Source: Tragulus kanchil | Taxonomy: Eukaryota > Chordata > Mammalia > Artiodactyla > Tragulidae | Assembly: GCA_022376925.1 (NCBI GenBank) | Contig: JAIOJX010000032.1 | Location: forward strand, 199,574,939 to 199,638,938 | DNA length: 64,000 nucleotides | Direction: 5' to 3' | Shown: positions 35,401 through 47,034 of the stretch, in pieces | Layout of the letters: the number at the start of each line of letters is the position of its first letter | Numbering within the stretch: position 1 is the stretch's first letter | Translations under genes and position numbers: made by a program | Notes under the pieces: generated by a model | Seen by the model: only the letters and a program-made list of their open reading frames with translations | Databases searched by the model: none | Told to the model about the DNA's origin: nothing

Positions 35401-35611
35401 GGCTTCCCAGGTGGCTCAAGGGTAAGGTATCCACCTGCCAATGCAGGAGACAAGAGTTAGATCGCTGGACTGGGAAGATTTCCTGGAGAAGGAAATGGCA
35501 ACCCACTCCAGCATTCTTGCCTGGAAAATCCCATGGACAGAGGAATCTGGGGTGCTACAATCTATGGGGTTGCAAAAGAATCACACATGACTTAATGACT
35601 AAATAACAACA
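35401..35611 (+). mobile_element. Bov-tA SINE inserted in the Tigger 3' region
   Basis: Complete sense element from 'ggcttcccaggtggctc' to 'aaataacaac'. The 13 bp 'aagactctctaca' flanks it at 35388-35400 and 35612-35624. It is younger than the Tigger it interrupts. Confidence 0.92.
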
Positions 35612-36550
35612 AAGACTCTCTACAAGTAATAAGATTACAACTCACGAAAGGTTCACATGTTAGCCAGCATATTTTAATAAAATAGACTTTTTAATTAAAG
35701 TATAGACATTTTCTAAGATATATTATACTCAATAGACTATACTTAATAGTCAATTACATTTAATAAATTATGTGTAAACATAACTTTTATATGTGCTGGA
35801 AAAACAGACAAAAAAAAAAAGTGTGACCTGCTTTATTGTAGCATTTGTTTCATTGCAGTAGCCTGGAACAGAACCTGCATATCTCTGAGGTATGCCTGAG
35901 TTCCTTTCTTCCTTTTGACGTAATACTTGATCCATAAAGAATACCGGCAATAGTCATCACTGAAAATTATAGGGAAATCTGAGAAAATGAGTAGGTGAAA
36001 CATTATTTCCCTTTAGGGTATTTTTCAAGGAATGTCCAATATTGCCAAACTCCAAAATGCAATGTGCTTCCTAGTCAGAACTCATACCCGAGTGTACTGT
36101 AAATTCCTGCCCCTGCTATAAATACTGTCTTCAGGGAAATCTTTCTCAAGGAAGACAAAAATCACAGTATAATACATTTGGAAAGATGCAACGTACCTGC
36201 CACCCTTTGACGAACCAATAAATATGTTTTTATTGTTACCATGAAATAGGTTATATATGTATACAGTTGTATGAGTCATTTTTTTATGCATGAAATAATG
36301 TTGGATTGCATTCACTATGGATTGACTTAGTTTTCACTGTTGCATGTCACTGTCAAAAGCTATATTCACAGGTCTCCAATGCATATATTTTTCAAGAAAG
36401 GAACTAGAGATGGGGGGCAGGGTGGGGCTAGGGGGTAGCTTTTGCTACAAATGTGAAAGTCATATTCCTCTTTAGATAACTTAAACTTTGCAGTGGAAAT
36501 TTTCCATTTATCTCAGGTCACTGGGACTACTGGGTGGTTATTTTTCCTTT
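35485..36550. repeat. Duplication N, copy 1
   Basis: Repeated at 36558-37627, offset 1073-1081 bp. It starts in the middle of the Bov-tA SINE. A scar at 36543-36557 mimics the T-rich sequence that truly follows at 37628. Confidence 0.95.
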
Positions 36551-36557
36551 TCATTTT

Positions 36558-36692
36558 GGAGAAGGAAATGGCAACCCACTCCAGCATTCTTGCCTGGAAA
36601 ATCCCATGGACAGAGGAAATCCCATGGGGGTTGGGCTACAATCTATGGGGTTGCAAAAGAATCACACATGACTTAATGACTAAATAACAACA
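36558..36692 (+). mobile_element. Bov-tA 3' half (duplicate of 35485-35611)
   Basis: Headless because the duplicated block starts inside the SINE. The right target-site duplication is present but the left one is not. Confidence 0.88.
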
Positions 36693-36979
36693 AAGACTCT
36701 CTACAAGTAATAAGATTACAACTCACGAAAGGTTCACATGTTAGCCAGCATATTTTAATAAAATAGACTTTTTAATTAAAGTATAGACATTTTCTAAGAT
36801 ATATTATACTCAATAGACTATACTTAATAGTCAATTACATTTAATAAATTATGTGTAAACATAACTTTTATATGTGCTGGAAAAACAGACAAAAAAAAAA
36901 AGTGTGACCTGCTTTATTGTAGCATTTGTTTCATTGCAGTAGCCTGGAACAGAACCTGCATATCTCTGAGGTATGCCTG
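36693..36979 (+). mobile_element. Tigger 3' end, duplicate of 35612-35898
   Basis: Ends with the same terminal inverted repeat 'ggtatgcctg'. It is an orphan tail created by duplication N. Confidence 0.85.
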
Positions 36980-37676
36980 AGTTCCTTTCTTCCTTTTGAC
37001 GTAATACTTGATCCATAAAGAATACCGGCAATAGTCATCACTGAAAATTATAGGGAAATCTGAGAAAATGAGTAGGTGAAACATTATTTCCCTTTAGGGT
37101 ATTTTTCAAGGAATGTCCAATATTGCCAAACTCCAAAATGCAATGTGCTTCCTAGTCAGAACTCATACCCGAGTGTACTGTAAATTCCTGCCCCTGCTAT
37201 AAATACTGTCTTCAGGGAAATCTTTCTCAAGGAAGACAAAAATCACAGTATAATACATTTGGAAAGATGCAACGTACCTGCCACCCTTTGACGAACCAAT
37301 AAATATGTTTTTATTGTTACCATGAAATAGGTTATATATGTATACAGTTGTATGAGTCATTTTTTTATGCATGAAATAATGTTGGATTGCATTCACTATG
37401 GATTGACTTAGTTTTCACTGTTGCATGTCACTGTCAAAAGCTATATTCACAGGTCTCCAATGCATATATTTTTCAAGAAAGGAACTAGAGATGGGGGGCA
37501 GGGTGGGGCTAGGGGGTAGCTTTTGCTACAAATGTGAAAGTCATATTCCTCTTTAGATAACTTAAACTTTGCAGTGGAAATTTTCCATCTCTCAGTCTCA
37601 GGTCACTGGGACTACTGGGTGGTTATTCCTTCTTTGTTTCTTCCTTTCTTTCCTCCTCATTCTTTTCACTGTGCAG

Positions 37677-37778
37677 CTCAAGAAAAATCACATGACCCTC
37701 CGAAAAGGACCAAAGGAAAAAAAGCCTAAATACTTATCAAAGTTAATTGAAACAGGACGACCAATTAGCTATTCAAAA
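37677..37778 (+). other. Candidate coding exon (unidentified), 102 bp, phase 0-0
   Basis: A long pyrimidine tract (37627-37670) ending in 'cactgtgcag' is a strong 3' splice site. The open frame starts at once with LKKNHMTLRKGPKEKKPKYL and runs 34 codons to 'tcaaaa' followed by 'gtatga', an acceptable 5' splice site (weak at -1). The exon length is a multiple of three and the next in-frame codon after the donor GT is a stop, so frame and splice signals agree. The peptide is lysine-rich; I do not recognise the protein. It sits just after duplication N, in single-copy sequence. Confidence 0.38.
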
Positions 37779-38340
37779 GTATGATGGATTTGCGAGTAGC
37801 TTGTGCTCCCAATAGGGAGCTTGAAGTCATTTGACCCAATTGCCTTACTGGGTTTGTCTTGGAGAAGAAGTTGCCTTTTCATGGAGATTCCTTGACCATA
37901 TGTGCTTGAATATCCTGTGAAAATGAAACCTCTCTCTGAAGGCTATGCTTCCAAAAGATATCCACTAGAAATTTCATCTTTGTATAGTCTAAGGAAAAAG
38001 AATCATGTGTTATACAGGCTAAAGGGCTAGCAGTAATAGGAACGTGTTTCCTAAAACCCTACAATTCACATATCTCTAACTGAGATACTTAAATAATTCT
38101 GGGATGTCTGAAATAAGAGATTTGGAAAGACTTCTTAATGCTTGGTCACATAGTTTGGAAAGAAACATTGTCATAACCACCGCCACCAGTTTTACAATAT
38201 ATACTTTGAATTAATTACCAAAGGCATTGAAATTAATAAATTCACGCAAGGTTTTTGCTTTATTTAACATCCCTTAATAGTGCCTCAAAGCATTTACTTT
38301 GCAATGTTGAACGAAGGAGCAAGGGAAAATATGTACAACT

Positions 38341-38551
38341 ACCCCTGTGGGTGGCTCAGTGGTAAAGAATCCTCCTGCCAGTGCAAGGAGCCACAGGGGA
38401 CTCAGGTTCGATCCTTGGAACAGAAAGACCCTCCTGGAGGAGAAAATGGCAACACTCCAGTATTCTTGCCTGGAGAATCCCCATGGACAGAGGAACCTGG
38501 AGGGCTACAGTCCATAAGGATCGAAAAGAGTCAGGCATGACTGACTTAAGC
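38341..38551 (+). mobile_element. Bov-tA SINE
   Basis: Sense element: head 'gtggctcagtggtaaagaat', body 'tattcttgcctggagaatcc' and end 'gagtcaggcatgactga'. Duplicated at 39431-39641. Confidence 0.87.
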
Positions 38552-38675
38552 ACATAACCAGACAGAAACTCTAGCTGACCTCTTATGGTAAAAACCTTAG
38601 GCCCATCAAAGGCAAACAAAATCTATCAAGATAATACTTCCTGGAATACAAATTAAGTATTCATTCATGCCTGCA

Positions 38676-38892
38676 TGTGCAAGTCGCTTCAGTCATGCCT
38701 GACTTTCTGCAACCCGATGGCTTGTGGCCTACCAGACTCCTCTGTTTGTGGGGTTCTCTGGACAAAAATACTGGAGTGTGTTGCCATCCCCTCTTTCAGG
38801 GGATCTTCCTGACCCAGGTATCAAAACTGTGTCCTTATGTCTCCTGTATTGGCAAGCAGGTTCTTAACCACTAATGCCACCTGGGAAGTCCC
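38676..38892 (-). mobile_element. Bov-tA SINE, antisense
   Basis: Antisense element about 125 bp after a sense one, so the two form an imperfect inverted pair. Ends 'gccacctgggaagtccc'. Duplicated at 39766-39982. Confidence 0.87.
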
Positions 38893-39430
38893 ATATGCTC
38901 AACAAATACTTCCTGAGTTCCTCCTTTACATAAGGCACCACCCCATGGTAAGAGATATGGGGCATGGTAAATACACAGGGCATGACCCTTGCCTTCAAGA
39001 AACAAATACTTTAGTAACACCTGCCAAGGTGATCTTCAGCCTGACTCAGAAATGGTCCATTGTTGAAAATATCAGAAGGATCTTGTAGTAACATATCACC
39101 TATAAAAATCGAGTATATCCTGGAGAACAACATATGCCTTTTCCTCCCACACCTACACGCTTTTTAGAATGATTAATCCCTGAAAACTGTATTATCTGTT
39201 AACAGGGCAAATCTTTACAGTGAGTATTGAATTGTTATAGGGGGCAGTATGACGTTTACTCAAAACCCAAGAGAAAGTTATTTAATCTGATTTGCTTTAA
39301 AAGCTTCTTCTATCAATAGGATATAGTAATACTTTCTACCTCAGAGCAAAGTATATTTACTTTTCTTTAGTTCTTCAAAGCATTTACTTTGCAATGTTGA
39401 ACGAAGGAGCAAGGGAAAATATGTACAACT

Positions 39431-39641
39431 ACCCCTGTGGGTGGCTCAGTGGTAAAGAATCCTCCTGCCAGTGCAAGGAGCCACAGGGGACTCAGGTTCG
39501 ATCCTTGGAACAGAAAGACCCTCCTGGAGGAGAAAATGGCAACACTCCAGTATTCTTGCCTGGAGAATCCCCATGGACAGAGGAACCTGGAGGGCTACAG
39601 TCCATAAGGATCGAAAAGAGTCAGGCATGACTGACTTAAGC
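39431..39641 (+). mobile_element. Bov-tA SINE, duplicate of 38341-38551
   Basis: Same element in block O copy 2. Confidence 0.87.
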
Positions 39642-39765
39642 ACATAACCAGACAGAAACTCTAGCTGACCTCTTATGGTAAAAACCTTAGGCCCATCAAA
39701 GGCAAACAAAATCTATCAAGATAATACTTCCTGGAATACAAATTAAGTATTCATTCATGCCTGCA

Positions 39766-39982
39766 TGTGCAAGTCGCTTCAGTCATGCCTGACTTTCTGC
39801 AACCCGATGGCTTGTGGCCTACCAGACTCCTCTGTTTGTGGGGTTCTCTGGACAAAAATACTGGAGTGTGTTGCCATCCCCTCTTTCAGGGGATCTTCCT
39901 GACCCAGGTATCAAAACTGTGTCCTTATGTCTCCTGTATTGGCAAGCAGGTTCTTAACCACTAATGCCACCTGGGAAGTCCC
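39766..39982 (-). mobile_element. Bov-tA SINE, duplicate of 38676-38892
   Basis: Same element in block O copy 2. Confidence 0.87.
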
Positions 39983-40595
39983 ATATGCTCAACAAATACT
40001 TCCTGAGTTCCTCCTTTACATAAGGCACCACCCCATGGTAAGAGATATGGGGCATGGTAAATACACAGGGCATGACCCTTGCCTTCAAGAAACAAATACT
40101 TTAGTAACACCTGCCAAGGTGATCTTCAGCCTGACTCAGAAATGGTCCATTGTTGAAAATATCAGAAGGATCTTGTAGTAACATATCACCTATAAAAATC
40201 GAGTATATCCTGGAGAACAACATATGCCTTTTCCTCCCACACCTACACGCTTTTTAGAATGATTAATCCCTGAAAACTGTATTATCTGTTAACAGGGCAA
40301 ATCTTTACAGTGAGTATTGAATTGTTATAGGGGGCAGTATGACGTTTACTCAAAACCCAAGAGAAAGTTATTTAATCTGATTTTGCTTTAAAAGCTTCTT
40401 CTATCAATAGGATATAGTAATACTTTCTACCTCACTGACACAAGGCGCAAGAGAAATAATGAACTCAAACCAATTAGCTCAGCTTCTGAAAATAAACTTT
40501 AGTTCTTAACAATAATGAAAAAGAATAATATAGTGTCATGCCACCTGTGAAACCTACCAGTTATTCTGAAAACTTATCTACCTGCTTTATGTAAT

Positions 40596-40718
40596 CTTTT
40601 TTTTTTTCTTTTGCCTAAACTGCGCAGCATTCAGGATCTTAGGTCTGACAAGGGATTGAACCCACACTACCCTGCAGTGGAAGCAAAAAAATTTAACTGC
40701 TGTACGGCCAGGGAAGTC
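40596..40718 (-). mobile_element. CHR-type tRNA SINE, antisense, short
   Basis: A T-run is followed by 'gcattcaggatcttagg', 'gggattgaacccacac', 'ctgcagtggaagc' and the head end 'ggccagggaagtcc'. Single copy. Confidence 0.8.
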
Positions 40719-41373
40719 CTTGCCTACTTGCTGTAAAGACATGGTCCAAATCTGCTCATGGTGCACAGAGATGGAAATGTGTGAAAAGAAATTGTTACAT
40801 GCTTGAAAACTGCAAGCACCACACTTTGGTGCTCCGGCCAGCATCCTCAATTTTAGAATGCTTCCAGGTGAATGAAAATCATGGCCTTAGTCTACTACCA
40901 AGGCAGAAAAATGGTGAGAAGGAAACTCAATAGGAAGAAATCTGTCCAAATGTTTATTTCCCTTCATTTAGATCCGTAAAACATATAGATCAAATGCTCA
41001 GAGCTATTAGGAGCAGAAGAAAATGCCAGAATCAATGCTGCAATGCATTTTGTGCTTACCGTGAATGAATGCTTCTAGATCAGTGTTATTCCTGATTGAA
41101 CTTCTTGTTAATGGCCTTAAACACTTGATCTATATCTTTTGCCAGCTCAGATACAGAGAAGTTCACCTTATGGATTCCCTATAGAGTCAGGAGGAAAGGT
41201 ATCTGCAATGCCAACAGACAGGGCTAGAGACTACCAGGTTTTAGTGACACTTCCTGGGAAGCAATCGTTATAGAGAAACCTGATGCTTTTGTATCATAAA
41301 ATATAACCACCATCAAAGGGAAAGCATTCACTGCATTAAGCATTTAATCACCAGTGATTAAAACTGAGGCTCT

Positions 41374-41486
41374 GGGGCTTCCCTGGTGGTTCAGTGGTTA
41401 AAAAAAAAAAAAACTGTCTGCCAATGCAGGAGATATGAGTTTGAACCCTGATCTGGGAACACCCCACCCCTCACCCCCAACAAAAA
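41374..41486 (+). mobile_element. Short tRNA-headed SINE with target-site duplication
   Basis: Head 'ggggcttccctggtggttca' with an A-run inserted (41400-41413), then 'gcaggagatatgagtttgaa' and a C/A-rich end. The 13 bp 'aaactgaggctct' flanks it at 41361-41373 and 41487-41499. Only the head survived or was ever inserted. Confidence 0.88.
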
Positions 41487-41964
41487 AAACTGAGGCTCTT
41501 CTTAAAGGCTAGAAAAGTCTCAGGGAGTTATGTCTCTTTCCCGTTTTCTGCTTTTAGGACAATTTCAATAAATAACTGTTGAAACCACCAAAAGATCTCA
41601 CAACAACTTTGGGATCTTCAGAAATACATCTTATTATGACTGGACCACTGCTTCCCAAACTGAATTCACTGGAAATGTTAGTAGGTATATGAAAAAGAAA
41701 GCTATTCTGCTAAAATAATTTAAATTTTAGAAACATACCCATGAGCTGTAGTAGATATGCACAATTCATATCTGTACATTACATGTCTAAGTCCCACAGT
41801 TAAGCAAAATATTTAAATGTGTATACCACTCCATGTTTACCAAATTTATTTAAATATGATTTTTTTAAAAATTTTGGATAACACATTTGGCATCCTGGTA
41901 TAATTATTTACTAAAAAGTTTATCAATTTCATGTTGAACTACAGAAACAGAATGGAGTAAAATA

Positions 41965-42170
41965 AAATAGCTAATACTTATGAAGTGCTTGGTATATGTC
42001 AGCCAGATATTATTCTAAATACTGTGAATGTATAATTTTATCCTCCTAGAATTTATGTGAGATATTTACTTTTATTGCAGAAGAACCAAGAGGTTAAATT
42101 TCTTGGGTCAGAATAATAGTAAACAGAAAGGTCAGCCTTCAACTGAGACAGTCTGGCTCCAGGTCATCTC
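41965..42170 (-). mobile_element. MIR fragment
   Basis: Antisense MIR order: 'tgaagtgcttggtatatgtc', 'attttatcctcc', 'gaagaaccaagaggttaa', 'gtctggctccagg'. Single copy. Confidence 0.6.
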
Positions 42171-42981
42171 AAACTAGTGAACAGGTAGAAAATTCAAGGT
42201 GATATTAGAAAAGTGACAGAAAATAAAACTGAGAGTGTTTTTTTTTTTCCATCCAAAAGTAGAATGCTAAAAAGAATGAATAATATTCTCATATATAAAA
42301 TAGGGTTTACATTTTTAAAAATGACAATAGGAAAAATCCCCAAGAATAAAACTGCTGAAGAAGTAGAAAAGGTAGTGATTGCAGAAATATTCTTTCTCTA
42401 AATTGTTTAAAATAAGAATCTTTCACCATGTATACCTCTTAGGACTGTCTTTACTAAGGACAATTGGATTACTAATCCCTCAACCCTCAAGAACTTGCAA
42501 GTATTCCTGATTTCACATGTTAGGAGAAGACATTTAGTAATTGTGGAGTGGCTTTCCTTCATGCTAAGTGAGCCAGTTCACAGCAAATTTCCTAGGTAAT
42601 AATATTTCCACCTGAGAAATGAGTCTATTGGAACCATGATGAAAATGATGCTTAAGAAGCACAAATAATAATAATCATTTCTTACAGTGATGAAAATCTA
42701 GAAACGAGTTGCTGTGTGAGCTGCATCTCTATAAAATATCCGACAATGACAGTCAGTGGCAAAAATACAGCACTATCTTACTGACACAAATACCACAGAA
42801 CCTTCAGAGTATATAGAGATAACCCAAAACATTTGTTCAGCATTCTTAACTATATCATCTTCCTATACACAATATAAGAACTGTCCATGAAGCATTGTCC
42901 CTAATTGGGAAAAATATTATGGTACTAGTACTATTCTTCTAGATGTCATATCTATATCTGCTCTACTATTTGATAGTTGCC

Positions 42982-43346
42982 TTTTTTTTTTTTTTTCTGA
43001 CTTACTTCACTCTAATCACAGACCCTAGGTTCATCTATATCATTACAAATGCCCCAATTCTGTTCCTTTTTATGGCTGAGTAATACTCCATTGCATACAT
43101 GCACCTCATCATCCTATCCATTCATCTGTCATTGAACATCCAAGCTGGTTCCATGTCCTGGCTATTGTAAATAGTGCTGAACAGGGAGCTCAGCTCAGTG
43201 CTCTGTGCTGACCTAGAGGGGTGGGATGGGAGGCATGGGAAGGAAGCTCAAGCAGTAGGGAATATACATATACTTATAGCTGATTCATACTATTGCACAG
43301 TAGAAAATACCACAATATTGTAAAGCAATTATACTCCAGTAAAAAA
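42982..43346. mobile_element. L1 insertion with 5' inversion (twin priming)
   Basis: 42982-43181 is antisense L1 ('atggctgagtaatactcca', 'ctattgtaaatagtgctg'). At 43182 it switches to sense L1 3' UTR ('agggagctcagctcagtg', 'gcaattatactccagtaaaa') with an A-run at the end. This head-to-head layout is the usual product of twin priming during L1 insertion. Partly duplicated at 44114-44376. Confidence 0.8.
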
Positions 43347-44113
43347 GGTAAATTAACCACCTCCCAAACATTACGGTATGAACAGTAATGTCCCAAGTAT
43401 GACACCTTCCTTTGATAGTTGCACTCAATCACTCATCCTTAGACCCTTTCTTCTTGGCTCTAGTCATCAGTGACACTTTAGTGCTACATGATTCAGGTTT
43501 TCTGCTTTACTGTCCTCCAAAGAACTCAGCATGTATACGGGAAGGTTATTATGTCTATGATGGTACTGGAATATGTGAATACATTGGTTTGAGGTATATC
43601 TCTGCGTCCAATGAAGATAACATTGGCACAGTGCTAACCTTCACAAAGGTAGAAATGACACAGATATTCTAGGTGATATTTTGTGATAAAGTAATAAAAA
43701 TCTAAATTTACTAATGCTATCTTGGAATCTTTCTCCTTTTGTTTTTTTTGTTTGTTTGTTTGTTGCTTTTTTTTACAGAGAAGCATAACTTCTCTTGCTG
43801 TTTTCTTTCCTTCTTTATCTGCTTTTTATTACAAAATGAAAAATTATTGGCCTGTATCCCAAAACAGTACAGATTTCACATCTTGTTTGGGCTAATTATA
43901 TCATCCAGTCTGCCAAAATGGTTTCATCAATGAGCTTGCATTGCAGGAACTCTCCTAATCAATCCTTTGACATTTAATTAAGGACTGTCTGTCTTTGAGG
44001 ATTTGGAGTCTGAAATAGGGAGGGGCTTCTGCATATAAGGTAGCTTGTCAGAGCTCCTTGCCAACAGAACCCCATGTCTCTCACCACCTGAGCTCCTCTG
44101 GCTTATCTGATAT
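43084..44113. repeat. Duplication P, copy 1
   Basis: Repeated at 44114-45147, offset 1030 bp, with no differences that I see. The join uses the shared word 'tactcca'/'tact'. Confidence 0.95.
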
Positions 44114-44376
44114 TACTCCATTGCATACATGCACCTCATCATCCTATCCATTCATCTGTCATTGAACATCCAAGCTGGTTCCATGTCCTGGCTATTGTAA
44201 ATAGTGCTGAACAGGGAGCTCAGCTCAGTGCTCTGTGCTGACCTAGAGGGGTGGGATGGGAGGCATGGGAAGGAAGCTCAAGCAGTAGGGAATATACATA
44301 TACTTATAGCTGATTCATACTATTGCACAGTAGAAAATACCACAATATTGTAAAGCAATTATACTCCAGTAAAAAA
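44114..44376. mobile_element. Inverted L1, duplicate of 43084-43346
   Basis: Same element without its first 100 bases, because block P starts inside it. Confidence 0.8.
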
Positions 44377-45147
44377 GGTAAATTAACCACCTCCCAAACA
44401 TTACGGTATGAACAGTAATGTCCCAAGTATGACACCTTCCTTTGATAGTTGCACTCAATCACTCATCCTTAGACCCTTTCTTCTTGGCTCTAGTCATCAG
44501 TGACACTTTAGTGCTACATGATTCAGGTTTTCTGCTTTACTGTCCTCCAAAGAACTCAGCATGTATACGGGAAGGTTATTATGTCTATGATGGTACTGGA
44601 ATATGTGAATACATTGGTTTGAGGTATATCTCTGCGTCCAATGAAGATAACATTGGCACAGTGCTAACCTTCACAAAGGTAGAAATGACACAGATATTCT
44701 AGGTGATATTTTGTGATAAAGTAATAAAAATCTAAATTTACTAATGCTATCTTGGAATCTTTCTCCTTTTGTTTTTTTTGTTTGTTTGTTTGTTGCTTTT
44801 TTTTACAGAGAAGCATAACTTCTCTTGCTGTTTTCTTTCCTTCTTTATCTGCTTTTTATTACAAAATGAAAAATTATTGGCCTGTATCCCAAAACAGTAC
44901 AGATTTCACATCTTGTTTGGGCTAATTATATCATCCAGTCTGCCAAAATGGTTTCATCAATGAGCTTGCATTGCAGGAACTCTCCTAATCAATCCTTTGA
45001 CATTTAATTAAGGACTGTCTGTCTTTGAGGATTTGGAGTCTGAAATAGGGAGGGGCTTCTGCATATAAGGTAGCTTGTCAGAGCTCCTTGCCAACAGAAC
45101 CCCATGTCTCTCACCACCTGAGCTCCTCTGGCTTATCTGATATTACT
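44114..45147. repeat. Duplication P, copy 2
   Basis: Second copy of 43084-44113. Confidence 0.95.
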
Positions 45148-45905
45148 TTGAACATAGGCATTCTCTCTACTTCCCAAGTCTCAATATTTTCTCTTGGCTA
45201 CTATCATCTGAGACTAGGAATGCATAGCATTTTACGTCCTGCTCTGGAGTTCATGTAGGGTTTGGACTTCTTTTCAATCACCTTACAATTAAATGAAGAC
45301 ATATTGGATATAAAGAGCCCCCAAAGTACATGAGGATCAAGGCAACGATGGGACAGAAAAAGATATGGTTGGGCAAACTCCAATCCAAATCTTACTAAAA
45401 GCCATGGTACAAAATTACAGCAGAGTGCAACTACTACTTTAAGCATATTGATGAGTCGTGGCTAACAATTTCAATTATTTAAGCCCAAATGAATCAAATA
45501 TATGGATTTTGAAGCTTATTAAAATCCAAGAAGATTAGAATTAAGGATATGAAAAATTAAAGTGTGCTTAGAGCAAATTAAACAATCATATCTTAAAAAT
45601 CTATAGTTAACAAACCTAGCATATGACAGAATTCAAATGCAGATTTTTAAAGCATTTGTCTAATTATATGGCAAAACATCTCTTGTTTTAATATATCTCA
45701 GATTTCTCTTTATGCTTCTATTTATAGTGAATGTTTTTCAAAGTCACTTCACTGGGAACAGCTGATTTCATCAATGATACTAGGTCTCAATGATAAGTAA
45801 ATTTATTTGACAACAATGATTTTATAATAAATTTTCAGAAATCCCTTGTAGAGTCTGCTCTTTCTCCTGATCATAACTGAACTTCAATAATTTATTGTGT
45901 AAATA

Positions 45906-46999
45906 CCTGGCTAATGTGTGAGCCTACTAGGATGTAAGCTCTGTGAGGCAGGGACAGTATCCATCTTTCCCCCCCCCTAACTTGGAGGATAATTGCTTTA
46001 CAATATAGTGTTGGCCTCTGCCATACATCCACATGAACCAACCACAAGTATACGTGTGTCCCCTCTCTGGAATCCCCTCCCATCTTCCACTTGATCTCAT
46101 CCTCCAGGCAGTCACAGAGCACTGGGTGGAGCTGCCTGTGTCACACAGCAAATTCCCACCGGCTCTCTGTTTTCTGGTAATGCCTGTTTCCATACTACTC
46201 TCTCAATTCATTCCACCCTCTCCTTCTCTCACTGTGTCCACAAGTTCTCTACGTCTGCATCTCCAACTGCTGCCCTGCAAATAGGGTCATCATCTTTCTA
46301 TACTCCATATGCATGCATTCATATACAATAGTTGTCTTTATCTTTCTGATGTACTTCAGTCTGTATAATAGGCTCTAGATTCATTTAGCTCATTAGGACT
46401 GACTGTAATAAGTTCTTTTTATTGCTGAGTAATATTCCATGGTATATATGTACCACTATTTCTGTATCCACTCATCTGCCAATGGACACCTAGGTTGCTT
46501 TTATGTCCTAGCTATTATAAAAAGCTGAAATGAACACTGAGGGGCATGTGTCTCTTTCAAGTATTGTTTACAGTATATGCCTAGTAGTTGGATTGCTGGG
46601 TCATTGGTAGCTCTATACCTAGTTTTTTAAAGGAATCCATACTGTTCTCCACAGTGACTGTATCAGTTGGACAGAGTGTATATTATTTCGAGCTTTGTGC
46701 TAGCACTTAGGCTATTTTTTCCTTCACATATCAGAGGTAATCAAATAATTATTAGGTGAATAAACAAACACTGCATTGACCATTTTATCAATGTCATAAG
46801 TATTTGGAAGATCCTGATTTTAACTAGGGGCAATAGCAAAGATCGAAAACATCAGGAGAAGCACTGTCTCATGAACCACAAGCAAACCAATCCCAAATGT
46901 CTCCATTTTCTAGGTCATGTTATTATTACTAAAAGCTGAACTCTGGAATTCATGATTGAGATCTTTCTTCACATAAGATATTCCCACACTATATATGCT
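45906..46999. repeat. Duplication Q, copy 1
   Basis: Repeated at 47035-48130, offset 1129 bp. The 35-base scar (47000-47034) reads 'gtttattaaaaaagccttca', a collapsed version of the true continuation at 48131-48185. Confidence 0.95.
45970..46672 (-). mobile_element. L1 3' region, antisense
   Basis: Antisense L1: 'ggataattgctttacaata', 'tgctgagtaatattccatgg', 'ctcatctgccaatggacacc', 'ggattgctgggtcattgg', 'tccacagtgactgtatcag'. About 700 bp of late ORF2/3' UTR, interrupted by many mutations. Duplicated at 47099-47801. Confidence 0.85.
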
Positions 47000-47034
47000 C
47001 TTTTGTTTATTAAAAAAGCCTTCATTAAATTTAG

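Larger units (their letters stand above)
33287..35898 (+). mobile_element. Tigger1-like (pogo/Tc1-mariner) DNA transposon, near full length
   Basis: The 5' terminal inverted repeat starts 'caggcat' at 33287 and the 3' one ends 'atgcctg' at 35898. Without the 224 bp SINE insertion plus target duplication the element is about 2.39 kb, close to the Tigger1 length I recall (about 2.4 kb). The 5' leader resembles Tigger1, with the region before the transposase start reading 'caatgacctccaaatgttc'. The interior encodes a broken pogo-family transposase. The element is a fossil: the TA target duplication is visible only at the 5' side, and a run of about 24 A interrupts it at 34776-34798. Confidence 0.85.
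36558..37627. repeat. Duplication N, copy 2
   Basis: Second copy of 35485-36550, with about 8 extra bases near 36617-36630 in the SINE body. Confidence 0.95.
38284..39343. repeat. Duplication O, copy 1
   Basis: Repeated at 39374-40434, offset 1090 bp. A scar at 39344-39373 contains 'ctttagttctt', which in the true continuation lies about 60 bp further on (40497). Confidence 0.95.
39374..40434. repeat. Duplication O, copy 2
   Basis: Second copy of 38284-39343, with one extra T near 40384. Confidence 0.95.

Noticed and set aside
42688..42784. 31-codon frame after 'catttcttacag'
   Set aside because: The frame is short and the pyrimidine tract weak, and a 31-codon open frame in one of three frames is expected often by chance.
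43412..43672. 86-codon frame, repeated at 44442-44702
   Set aside because: Identical repetition is due to duplication P. No start context, splice site or recognisable motif.
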